Below, piece after piece: positions 44,571 through 55,990 of a DNA stretch of 64,000 nucleotides. The stretch spans positions 11,497,501-11,561,500 of the forward strand of contig NC_059084.1 of NCBI RefSeq assembly GCF_020497125.1, in the 5' to 3' direction. The stretch comes from Mauremys mutica (taxonomy: Eukaryota; Chordata; Testudines; Geoemydidae). Within the stretch, counting starts at the first letter, position 1. Each line of letters begins with the position of its first letter. The notes beneath the pieces were generated by a model, which did not search any database, was not told where the DNA came from, and worked only from the letters and a program-made list of their open reading frames with translations. Both the position numbers and the translations under genes were made by a program.

Positions 44571-47500
44571 CATGTATATCTGGCCAAACATGTAACAGAA
44601 CAGTGTTCACATGTGCACTGAAATGGAGTGTAAAATGAATCATAAATCTTAAAACTATGCGTTGGTCTGAAAAAATAGTAGATTAGGACATCAGGCACAA
44701 GTGAAAAGGGATATCTGCATTAGCTTTATGACGATGGTCTATAAAATAGTGCAGCTGGACTGCAGCCCTACTAATAAACTGTGCAAATGAAATGAACACT
44801 TCTGTACACAAAGTTTCCTTTAAAAAAAAAAAGAACTCAGGATTTCAACAAAATATGAAGGGAGAAACAGGCCAATGGGATTGGAAAAACAGCTTTCCCT
44901 GAATCCAGGGTGTTTGGAGACCTACAGAGTAGAATGCATATTTGGCTCCCAACACCATCCCCTTGTTCCTAGCTACTGTATTTGCGTCCGTATTCTCAAC
45001 AGCATTTTCAGAAATAGCGTATTGCAAAGCCGTTCCTCGTACATTGAAGATCAGCACCAGAAATACTATTTGTATGTGATCATGAGACAGTACTTCCAGA
45101 AATGGCCTCATGGTGGGGGTATTCAGTGCACTTGCAGATATTATGGTACTGGCATGGTCAACCTTAGAACTCCTAATGCCCCAAGCAATGCCAGACTGTA
45201 AAAGCCCTATATTAGGTTAGAGATGGGAGAGTTTCAATATGTCTGTGCCCCCTTCTGCCCCATGCAACCATGTGTTTCAAGTGCCCCTAAGGCCAGTCTG
45301 GGTATTTTGATCTCAGCTTGTCTCTGGATCATTAAGACCTGTATGGATTGTATGCCTCTAACAGCTGCTCTAAGTGATGAGTATTGATGGCACCATGCAG
45401 TCGATGATCTTTGCTGGATGACTGCTGTCTGAGTGCAGCACAAGTGTGGAGTCCTCCAGTACATGCACACACACAAAAGAGATTGGATCAAAATTTAATC
45501 AACAGCTTTATTCTGTTCTTCAACTTGTGCTCATTGTTTTGTATCTGTGAGCGTTCCGAAGCCTGGAGTGATTGAGGGGGCTTGCTGTCATCGCAACTCA
45601 GTCTGCTCTTCACGCTGAGCACTTTATGTTTCTCTGCCTGGAAAATTTCAAATAAAATGTCAGTCTGTGCATCTCATTAATCTGCTAACAGCTAAGTAAA
45701 AAGTCTGACTGCTTTCAAAATATAACACAGATTTCAAGTTCAAGGATGCAGTTCATCTATCAATCTGTTTATCTACAGGCTTGCTATACTGGTATCTGAA
45801 CACAAATAAATCTAATGGAGAAAAGAAATGAGGCTACCTTAGTCAACTCCAAAGCAGAAGTCTAAGTATTTGAAGTGAGATTAAGTTCTGCTCAAGTCAT
45901 CCATTCAGATTGACACTGTTGAAAAAAATAGGTTTAAAATGTCAAAATATGAGTTTGTGGGCTTGGACATCTCAGTCCATTTCCTTTTGGGCATCTCTCC
46001 ACACGTCACAGAAACCACTACCACATTTGACACCGATTGGCACCTTTGCTCGCAACTGCAACAGAGTCTTTGGACTGAGTGAGACCACAGAGACTGACCT
46101 ATCCTCTTCTCCCTAGACGTGGTGTCCCCAGATCAGGGTTAAAAGCACATGGGTGTGGACAAGTGAGAAAGCTTCTGCAATCATGGCTCAGGCTATATTG
46201 TACCTGTTCTGTGTAGGGTGTCAGTCTGTAGGGATGGCAACCCAGCAACTTTTGCAAGTGTTAAAATGCACTCAGCAGGTTACATACCATTTAAGTGCCA
46301 CTTGAGATCTCAAAATACACACACATACATATATATTATTTTTTTTCTTCACAGTGATGTGTGTGTGTCTGTACTTGTGTGTGTGCTGAGTATTATTTAT
46401 ATTTAATTCTTCATCCTTTCCTATTTCTTTTCTTTCTGCTTTTTATTTTAAATGGCATATTTTCATATGCTTTTGGATCCACCTTTGTGTGTACAAAATG
46501 TTTACTCAATTTGCATGCACTGTTACTGCCACTGCAGATGCAAATTGGCTAGCACATACAAATAGCTAAGTAGACATATTTGCATACAATTATCTGATTC
46601 TTGCCCAGTCATGATAATTGCATATGCAGATTAGGTGCACAGTTGTGCATGTAAATTTTGGAAAATCTGGCCTCAATAGTTTATTAGGCAAGCTCCAAGT
46701 TTCCTCTGATAAAATATTGAAGATTCTGGTTGAACCCCTGTGGCTTTTCAGTATTATCTTCCCTCAGTAAATGTTCTGCACATTTTTATTCCCTCTAGTA
46801 TTCAAGAAAGGGTTAGTCTGCAGATTTATATATCCATTATTTCAGGGTGTTTTTGATCTTTTCCAAATGCCTCCATTAATCCACTTTAAAGTAGGAAAAA
46901 ATACCTCTGCTTTAATTTTCAGAGGATATTCCACTCCGGGTGATTCTGTGTTTTCAGTTGAAACTGCAGTTTCTCAGTGAATTAATTGTAATGGAGCTGA
47001 AAAGATTCTTCTACTAACAGATTTCATCAGATGCTAATTTTGATCTGTGAAAGCCGGTCCCCAACAGTGCTCTGTCACTGCTTCCATGCTGGAAATGGAC
47101 TTCAGCAGTGACTAAAACAGACGTTCTTGAAAACAGTTTCTATCCATCTGAAAACTTCCCGAGTGCAAATTTGGGGCAGTTTTTCCAAATGAAGAACTTG
47201 CTTTAATACTATTTATTGTTTTCATTGCAGTGATGTCATGAGTCCCCAGGCGCTGACTCTCTTCACACTGAAATCAATGGCAAAACTCTCAGGGGCTTCA
47301 ATGGAAGCTGGATCATGCTTCCAGTCTGGGTTATTGTGCTAGGTGCCGTATTGACCCATAATAAAACAGAATCTAGGAGTTGTCTGTAGATAGGCGTGTA
47401 GCTTAAAGCTTTTCAATTTCCTCAGATTGTATTGAAGCTTCAGGTATTTTTAAGCTCCTTGTTCTTTTAAGCTCCTAGCCACTTTGTTCTGTAATTAAAA

Positions 47501-48947
47501 AGAGAGAAACTAATGAGACGTTGATTTTCTTTAAATATACCAAAAAGCACAAAAGAAGTTAGAAAAGCAACTGCCTAATTTGACTGTGCAAGCTCCATGA
47601 CTGCAGAGGTAAAGCAGCCAATTTACAGTGATTGTCGTAACTGCACCTGCAACACAGACCAGCAACAGTGTACACTTTTTGTACATGCCGTTCTATGCCT
47701 AACACTTTTGAAACTATGGTCCGTGGTGAATAAAAGTACAATCCAGCAATCACTCCGTCATCGGGACTTTGAAGTCAATAGGAGTCCACAAACAATGCTT
47801 GCAGGGTTAGGTCCACTGTTCCTTTGTGGATACAGACTAGTCTATTCCCAGAATGGTTTTTGCAGCTGACTTAATTAGCCAATGTGTGGGCAGTGGGGGA
47901 AATGCAAAAAGATGTTCATCCTTCCTCAAAATGTGCTCCAGTCAGCTCCAGTCCTGCTGAAGCCTCTTATTGCATTCCCATTACGGCATGTCATCTGGAA
48001 GGAGGCCTTCTGCAAATGTTTCCTAGCAGGGAGAAGAACAGATGACTCAGGGAGGAAAAAAACAAAATACAACAAAAAACCCACCAAGGTGCTTCTTCAG
48101 AGTGGCAAAGCACTGATTTCTGTTATAAATGGCTCCTTTCGTTCTGCAGGGAGCCCTTTTCTGAGATTGCAATTGGCAGACCCCACTGGTGACCGAATCT
48201 CCGGTGTCAGAACACCCCTCCCAGGAAATGAGATGATATTATCGAGGCAAAATGAGTTGTTTAATGGAGCCCAATTGTTTGCTTACCCCCACAGGACAGC
48301 TTCTGAAAAATATAAGAATGAACACCTTTCTGAATGACATACCTAATGCAGCCTCAGAGATGACTGGAGCAGAAAGGAAGGAAGAAAATCTCCAGAAGAA
48401 AAAAGAGCTAAAGTGAAGTCTAAATCTCCTTACCAGACAGCAGCCATCTGATTAGGTCATCTTCATGCCAGGATTAGAAATCTATTCACATGAAAGAAGA
48501 TTTGCAGAACAGTGTCTTATTTTCTTCCGCTGCCTTGATCTGTTTTGATCCTGGGGAGCCTTTGGAACTTGTTCATGTGGGGTTTTCTGCACACACTTTC
48601 TTTCAATCTCTGCAATGATCTTTTTTCCATGACCTTCTCTAAAGTAATAGACCTCTTCCTGCTCTGATGCTGTAACACGGTGGCTCTCCAGTCCTTCTCA
48701 TGCCTGAGGAACACAATAGAAAACCAAGGGGAGGGGTTAAAGTAAAGAGAATCTGATACTATATAACTCTGAAGTTCAACTCAAGAACTGAAAGGAATAC
48801 ACAACAGAGACATCAGCATTCCAAATTTCCAAGTGCCAAATATAGTATCTGCCAATACATGGCCAAACCACACTGGGCCACTTTCTGATGTCACTCACTG
48901 TCTGGGATGGCTTCAGTGGGGTTATTCTGGATTGGCGTTAGTGTAAC
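44571..48947. other. Intergenic DNA, no gene recognised
   Basis: Mostly unique-looking. A (CA/TA)n and (GT)n stretch lies at 46316-46390. A palindromic repeat piece ('actgaaatcaatggcaaaactctcaggggcttcaatgga') lies at about 47267-47305. The plus-strand frame at 47882-48337 (151 codons) shows no recognisable motif. It sits in repeat-free DNA and may simply be chance, though the block could be constrained. Confidence 0.4.
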
Positions 48948-48950
48948 TAA

Positions 48951-49231
48951 GGCTTTGTCATACCAGCACTTTTGTCGGTAAAACTTTTGTTGGTCAGGGG
49001 GGTGAAAAAACAACGCTCTGACCAACATACGTTTCACCGACAAAAATGCTGGCGTGAGCAGTGCTATGTTGGCAAGAAAGACTCTCCTGCCAACATAGCT
49101 AACGCCGCTCATTGGGGATGGTTTCATTATTCCAGCGGGAGAGTGCTCTTCTGTCACCAAAGAGCGGCTATACGAGAGACCTTACAGCGGCACAGCTGTG
49201 CCGCTGTGTGGTCGGTAGTGTAGACAGAGCC
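48951..49231. mobile_element. 281-bp MITE with TAA flanks
   Basis: Starts GGCTTTGTCATACC (48951-48964) and ends agtgtagacagagcc (49217-49231), an imperfect inverted pair. TAA lies on both sides (48948-48950 and 49232-49234). The interior folds: 'ttttgtcggtaaaacttttgttggtcag' is echoed inversely by 'ctgaccaacatacgtttcaccgacaaaa'. A 3-bp TAA TSD suggests a PIF/Harbinger-like mover. No coding region. Confidence 0.8.
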
Positions 49232-49234
49232 TAA

Positions 49235-52200
49235 GATCTGACTGCAGCTCCAGTTAGATAGATCCAGGTAGTAGCATCTCTCCTCCCATGCCTGCACTTC
49301 CTGGGCTTGACCCTCAAGTCCAGCTGAGTTATGCTTATCTCCAGGTCCAAGGTGTGGGGCAGGAAAGGTGGTTTCATGACACCTTAGCGCCATCCTGAAC
49401 CTACAGCTGGCTGGCGGCCCCGTTACTAAAGAGTGCCCAGCTACTAATGGCACCCAGGGGCTGTTCAGCAGTTGGAGATCATTGGAAAGCGGCTGGGGTT
49501 TGGCTACACTTGCTTGCCTTGGCCACACCCCGATGTGCCCCATTTTCCAGTGCCTGAGTAGGAGCTTGTTAAGGGGATAGCAACTCCACACTCCGTCCCG
49601 TTGAATGTGTTGTAAGAGTGCTCCATACAAGAGAAATGCCTGCATCTATGTAAATAGTGAATAGATACAATGCCAGTAGAGTGCATTAGAATATGTAACA
49701 TTGTTTGTTGCATCCGCAAAGCTTATTGTTGTGTGCTACAGATGACTTCATCTGTGCAGGTTACATGGAGTTCCTAAGGAGTCTCACACAGCAGGGGAAT
49801 CTTCAGCTGGTTGTCTGAGAGGAAGATCAGAATCTGGTCCCCCATGTGCACATCATATTTAGGGCTGCCAGCAAGTCTTGAGCTGTGATCCTTGGCTGGC
49901 ATCAGCTTTACAAAGTGAGCTTAGAGGAGCCTCCCTGATGATCAAGAGAGCAGGAGCTGTCCTACATTTTTCTTAGTGGTGAATTCCCTTTTGCCAGCGT
50001 CATGTCTTCTAACCCAAGTTCAACAGTAATATTACACCCTAGCCACTCTTTCTCCTTTTACCTTACTTGACAGGCTGCAATGAATGTAATTTCCTCAACT
50101 TTTACTGTGTCACGGAGTTTTAAACTTCATTAAAATCAAATCTGGGGTTTGTTTTTATGCCAAAAACACAGTTTGTAAACCCCAGTCAGAAATTACCTGG
50201 AAATGTCCTTCTTTTTGCAGGAAACCATATACAATTATAGCATATTATGGCCTGCTCATGCCTGCCAAAGCATGTTACTCAGTCCCAGTTTATTCTTGAG
50301 TTTGAAGACTGCTTTTTAATTAAAGTTCTGTTTGATTCTCTCCAGCTCAAACAGGGCCAGACGTTGCCATTTGGATCTTTGCAGGCTATACAGCAGAATT
50401 TCAACCATATTTATACACCTTGAGAAGTCATTTAAACCAATCACCTACAATCCCCATTGACTTTCAGGCAGAAAATTTACCAGGAAACCCACTGTCTTTC
50501 ACACCAGCATTTGGCATGTTAAAAGAAGAAAAATATGTTTAACCCAGCTCCAGTCCATAACCTATTTTGGACTGAACATTGTCCATGGGAGAGAATCTTG
50601 GGGCAGGTAAAGTCTCCTTTGCTCTGTTCCAGTGCAGTCTACTGCAGTATTGGTATGGGAAAGTGAAACCGACTAGATGAACAAGTGAACTGACACCACT
50701 GTTTTTCATTGTCTGAGGTAAGAGAAATGCAAAAAGTAAGCAAGGAGCATAAATCAGGGACCTACAAATTGAATTTAAAATTTAAAAAAATCCCTTTTAA
50801 TAGTAAAATGGATTTTTGATAGTGTTGTAGGTTAAGAAATGTGTTTGTTTACAATACTGCCTGTGACTTTGAAGTTGAACATTTCCAAAGGCTGGGAAAA
50901 TGGAAGCAAGATGCTAGCAAGCAGTGTTAATGATATTATAACATCCCACAAGAGAAGGCTGTTTTGCGGTGTAAGACACTAATGAAACCTAAGATGAAGT
51001 AGTGAGTGTGGTCCTTATTCCTTAGAAAAAGCTAAATTGTTCTTTAAGTAATTCAGAGCAGTAAAACCAATGTTATCTCAGGTATGAAAGGTTTAATTTT
51101 TAAGAGCAAGAAACAGCAGGAAATTGGTCTTATTCTAACTGGAAGGGAGCAAGAGTGAGTGAGAGAGAGAGAACATACTGACCTAAATAATTGAAGGTTT
51201 TGGAACTATGAGGGAATGGATAAAAATTGATCCTGGCAAACTCCTCACACATCCAAAGAATAAGAGTGCAGCACCTATCCTTAGAACAGCGTATTTAAAA
51301 CATATGGAACAAGTGACTGTGAAGGGCTATTTGAAGCCTAGAGGCAACGCCGGCTGACAGCAAGAGGCATCTAATGCAGAGTCCCAAAGGAAAAGGAGAA
51401 TTATAAAGGAAGCAGGCATAATGGTTCACAATACTTTTTTTCCTTTTCTGTGAATTTATGCCATTTCTATGTGTCAGGAACCTTACCAATTACCAGCAAT
51501 GATAGGAGCACCACTACAAAAAATATTGTATCCTCTCTCTGTGGAGAAGTCCATTGAGACATAAGGAGAGGGTAAAACGTGCATGGGTGTCAGGCTGTTT
51601 TTTAAGGACGTCCTTCAAAGTGTGTAATTTGACAGATGGCCCTTTTGAGAATGGGGTAACGGAATCAGGAAGGAAAATATCAGTGGGTTTGGTGAGTAAC
51701 TGAAGAGGTTTGGTTGGAGTGTCTGGTAACCGAACTAACACAATTAGTTGATGTTAAACTATGGACACTGGACTGTACAGCAGAATTCAACAGCAGAACG
51801 GCAGATAGAGAGAAGAGTTGAAAAAGGGAGCAATAAAGGATAAGGGGAAATGGTTAGCTGAATATTTCTTCCAGGACACTTGAAGCAGGTAGCATCTGAA
51901 GAAGGGACCTCACCAACCTAATGATTCTTTTACTTACATCAGCTACTACGTTTGCTGTTGCAGAGAATGCTGAGGCTGCGGTACTAGGGACATAACTGCT
52001 TGCCAGCTTTTTTGTGCGTTCCTCTTTGAGGCTGAGTTTTCCTTTCTAGGGCTTTCAGAAAGAGCAAACATGCAATTTTACATGCAAAATGGGTGAACCG
52101 TTTACAACGGATGTGTGCGTGCAATGGCCATGATTTTGCATGCATCCAATTCTGGCCATTTGCACATGGAAATTAGTCAGATAGTGGTTCCCCTAAACTC

Positions 52201-52446
52201 TGTTTAAAATTTGGCTTTCAATGGAGGGTAGTGAACTGGGCAGATAAGAAATAAGAAAATGAGTGTTAAGTTTTGATAACAAAAATATGTCAGTAGTTTA
52301 AGGAACTGAGAAACCTTGTCTTGGACCAAATAAGCATGGAAAGATGCCCGGTCTTGTTAAAACTGTGGACTGAGTTCTGGTGGTACAGGTAACTAGGGCA
52401 AGTCTTTCTTCTCTTTTCTCCCCCTTGAGAGCTGGTGACAATGTTC
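49235..52446. other. Intergenic DNA, no gene recognised
   Basis: The minus-strand frame at 49154-49645 (163 codons) starts beyond the MITE and runs into it, so it is not a gene. The rest is AT-rich and unique-looking. A GA-rich stretch lies at 51155-51175. Confidence 0.45.
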
Positions 52447-52600
52447 TCCTCATAGACTCATAGGCCAGAAGGGACCATCATGATCATCTGACCTCCTGCA
52501 CATTGCAGGCCACAGAACCTCACCCACCCACTCCTGTAATAGACCCATAACCTTTGGCTGAGTTACAGAAGTCCTCATATCATGATTTAAAGACTAGCTG
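52447..52600 (-). mobile_element. CR1 LINE 3' end, minus strand
   Basis: 'catagactcataggccagaagggaccatcatgatcatctgacctcctgcacattgcaggccacagaacc' (read in pieces) is the CR1 tail of the same subfamily as 44042. 5'-truncated near 52600. Confidence 0.88.
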
Positions 52601-53767
52601 TTCCAGGCTGGTGCCAGTGGGGAAAATGTGTTGGAATGTGAAGGGAACAAATGGGCCAACATTTTTTTAAAGCTTTTTTCTTGATTTTTTAAAAAACTCT
52701 TTCTCCCACTGCTATTGACCTGAGGTCAAATTCACCTCCCCTACAAGTCCACGGAGGCTAATTTGGCCCATGATTTTCCCTATCTCACACTGAGAAGACA
52801 AACTTAAAGGGTTGCCAACCAATCATTCAGCAAAAGGAGTTGTTTGCGTTACATACTAACGGCTCTCCCTGGGCTCAGTCCTTTACATGCACTGCAGTCT
52901 GTCACCAGCCAGTGGGAAGTTAGTGGCGAATAAGTCTGATGTGCATGTTCTACGAGAGGATCATCTTATTTCACCGTGAACTGTTTGGACCCACTCTCCT
53001 TGCTACTGCCCCTGAATACTCCATCCTGGGCACCTCCTCAGCCACTGCATGTAGCCAGGCCTGAAAGCAGGGGTTTTTCTTTTTTACTGGGAGGACTCAT
53101 TTGTGCTGAGTACAGTTTTTATGAGGCTGCCTGCAGGACAATACAATAAAAGATTGATCCTTAATAGCATTTCACTGAAGTTTTGCCATAGGAGACAGGC
53201 CTTTTTCCTTCACTTGCTATGGAAGTTTCTATTCTCTGCTTTTTTTTTTTTTTTTTACACAGCATAATCCCAGATCTCCTCTGGTTCCTTTTCTCCACTC
53301 CTCATCTCCTCCCCCGCACCTACCTGCATCCTTTGCTTCTTCAGAACCTTTCTTCGATCCTTCCCCCTTCCTCCTTTTATAGTTAAAGCAGGACTGACAT
53401 GAAGCAGGCTGGCTTTGAGCAGAGCAGTGGAAAATGGCAGACTATGCAATGAGATGCGAGTGCTGTAGAAGCAGGCTCTCCTTTGATCTGCCCCAGCTCT
53501 CTAAGGCACCAGGCACCAATTGGACCCAGCCACTTACAGTGAATCTTTCTCTTTTAAACCCTGCAGTTTTAAGATCCGATCTTGGAAGCCTTCCTCACGG
53601 TGATGATGTCGATGGGACTATATGTGCAAGTGATCACCAGCATGAGCATGGGATGCATAATGGGGTCCTTATGGTTAGTGTTATAATATGGATATTTTGG
53701 GCCCAAATCATGCTTTCCCTGTGCCTGCAAAGCAGTCATTTAAGTCTATTTACTCCCATGACCTTCC
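52601..53767. other. Intergenic DNA, no gene recognised
   Basis: A T17 run lies at 53240-53256. A short plus-strand frame at 53434-53784 (116 codons) enters the hAT at 53776 and has no recognisable domain. Confidence 0.4.
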
Positions 53768-53775
53768 TCTATAGG

Positions 53776-54086
53776 CAGGGGTAGGCAATCTATGTCACAC
53801 ATGCCAAAAGGCGGCACGCGAGCTGATTTTCAGTGGCACTCACACTGCCTTGATCCTGCCCACTGGTCCGTGGGGCTCTGCATTTTAATTTAATTTTAAA
53901 TGAAGCTTCTTAAACATTTTAAAAACCTTATTTACTTTACATACAACAATAGTTTAGTTATTTATTATAGACTTGTAGAAAGAGACCTTCTAAAAACATT
54001 AAAATGTATGACTGGCACGCGAAACCTGAAATGAGAGTGAATCAATGAAGACTCGGCACAGCACTTCTGAAAGGTTGCTGCCCCTG
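53776..54086 (-). mobile_element. 311-bp non-autonomous hAT, copy 3, reversed
   Basis: Starts CAGGGGTAGGCAATC (53776-53790) and ends aaggttgctgcccctg (54071-54086). Relative to copies 1 and 2 it is inverted, with 'gagctgattttcagtggcac' at the left and 'tgaagactcggcacagc' at the right. Flanks ctctatag (53767-53774) and ctgtatcg (54087-54094) agree at 6 of 8 positions with a one-base offset, so the TSD has decayed. Confidence 0.9.
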
Positions 54087-54094
54087 CTGTATCG

Positions 54095-55064
54095 CATACT
54101 CTCAGCACAGAGGGGCTTCCCCACCAAGCACAGATCTGACTCCACCCCAACTCCATCCTCTCACCCACAGCCCTCCAAAAGACCCCTCAGTGCTCTGGTT
54201 TGGAGGGGCTGTAGCAGAGCAGACCTACTTTCTGTCTATTCCCTGGCTGCCCTAAGATCCACAGGGGCCGTGGGCAGCAGGACAACAGAGGGCAGCCCTC
54301 GGGGGAACTCTAACCAGGGCCAGGCACTGATTAGTCTCCCAGCTATCCCAAGATTGGGGAGCATAAAATACGCCCCTCCTCTTTGCCAGGCTCTGCACTG
54401 GCACAGGGATGAATCAGGGGCTTATCCCTAACCACCCATTAATGGTGGCTTCTGACATGAACTATTATCCTAGATGTTTGTGTATTGTGCCTACTGCAGC
54501 CAAGCAAGTGCATGTTGTTCAGTTGCCTAAGTCATGCCACACTGTTTCTGTTCCCAATTGGCTGGCTTATCTAATGAGCCAACACAGTGCAAATTACATA
54601 TTCAAGTGTAAAATTCAAATGTGCCATTTGAGTTAAAATGTGTGTCTTACCAGTCTTCCTACCAATACAGCTTGCTGACTGGAATTGTCACAGATGGCAA
54701 ACACAGAAGGGGGTGTGAGTGTCAAAATAAATTCATTTGAAAGTTCAAATGAACAATCACAGGCATTTTCCACCCCAGAATTTGCCCAGTTTTAGGTGGC
54801 ACTTGTCTGAATATTTGGGTACTATCCCAAACTCTACCTCCAGACTTTTTGTGGTTCCTCCATCACATGCTGAGTGTAGTAATTGTGACACCTGTTTGTT
54901 TTTTTTATGGAGAAGCGTGTAGCTAAAAAGACACACAGAGTTCCAGATGATTCCCTTCTAATATTAAGCCAGACCCTGCAACCCTTACCTAGTAGTCCTT
55001 GAGTAATCTCACATGCTTGAAGGATATCATGACAGAGCCCAGTACTAACCAATTTCAGAGTCTT
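54095..55064. other. Intergenic DNA, no gene recognised
   Basis: The plus-strand frame at 54045-54431 (128 codons) begins inside the hAT, so it is unlikely to be real. No repeat beyond that is recognised. Confidence 0.45.
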
Positions 55065-55270
55065 TCAGGGATGCAGCATGAGCCGGTATCTAGGGCACTG
55101 GATTGGGAGTCAGGGGAGGTGGATTTTATTCCCTGCTCTGCTACCAACTTGCCGAGTGACCTTGGATAGATCACTTAACCCTTTTATGCTTCATTTTCTT
55201 CATCTGCAAAATGGGGGTGAAGCTACTTTCCTTCAATAAAATGGTGTGTATCATAAAGAAATTATTATTA
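55065..55270 (+). mobile_element. MIR/CORE-SINE copy
   Basis: 'tatctagggcactggattgggagtcagg', 'ctctgctaccaacttgccgagtgaccttgg', 'atcacttaaccctttta' and 'cttcatctgcaaaatgggg' are the MIR core in order. One of the best-preserved copies in the window. Confidence 0.93.
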
Positions 55271-55861
55271 CAGTCCTCTCAGCAGCCTAGCTGCGTGAAC
55301 ATCCAAGCTGTGCTTTTCTAGAAGGTCTGAAGACTAAAGGAATCTCCATTATTTGTTAAATCATTTTTTAGAACTAGAACTTTTACTCTTCATTTTGTAG
55401 GTAAAATAAATCAATCAGATTTAACAAAGAAATGAAGATGATTTGCCCACAACCACGTCTGAGTGCAAAGATGCCATTTTGCAACCTAATGAAGCCTTCA
55501 GTTAAAAAAAAAAAAACAGGAACAGAGAGGACACCTTTTGATGCCTAATAAAAATGATTCGGTATCCACATAAGCTTGACAAGTGATGTGACTTATGAAC
55601 CTTCCAAAGGAGCAACATAACAGCAGAGGGGGAATTGAAATGGGTATGCCACAGATGGTATCTAATAATGAATCCTCCCAAAAATCCAAAAGGGCTTGGT
55701 AGAACCACTGTGAATTGAAAGGAGCCAAAGTGAGTTGACAAATACAAACAAGTCACCTAAAGAGAAAAGGTAAACTTTGCATGGGACCAATCCAGCATAG
55801 GATTTAAATTTGTGCTTAACTTTAATCAGGCGTTCAGTCCCATGTAAGTTAATGGGAAATT
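55271..55861. other. Intergenic DNA, no gene recognised
   Basis: An A-run lies at 55504-55515. A piece of the palindromic sauropsid repeat lies near 55800-55860. Confidence 0.45.
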
Positions 55862-55990
55862 ACTTAGATTGTAAATTCTTTGGAGCAGGGATTGTCTTTC
55901 TGTTTTGTATTTGTACACCTTTTAGAGTGGGGTTCTGCTCCATGACTGGGATTCCTATGTATTTACCAATATAAATAATGCCTCAATACA
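55862..55990 (+). mobile_element. MIR-type 3' tail fragment
   Basis: 'tagattgtaaattctttggagcagggattgtctttctg' and 'tttgtacaccttttagagtggggttctgctccatgactgg' match the sauropsid MIR-type tail without its conserved core. Confidence 0.75.

Noticed and set aside
47822..47840. ttgtggatacagactag matches the tail region of the 38.1-kb fold-back repeat
   Set aside because: About 17 bases agree but the flanks diverge at once, so this may be chance or too small a fragment to call.
47882..48337. 151-codon plus-strand ORF
   Set aside because: No recognisable motif and no homologue I could recall. Kept only as part of a repeat-free interval.
49154..49645. 163-codon minus-strand ORF
   Set aside because: Its 3' end is inside the TAA-flanked MITE, so it is not an ancient coding frame.
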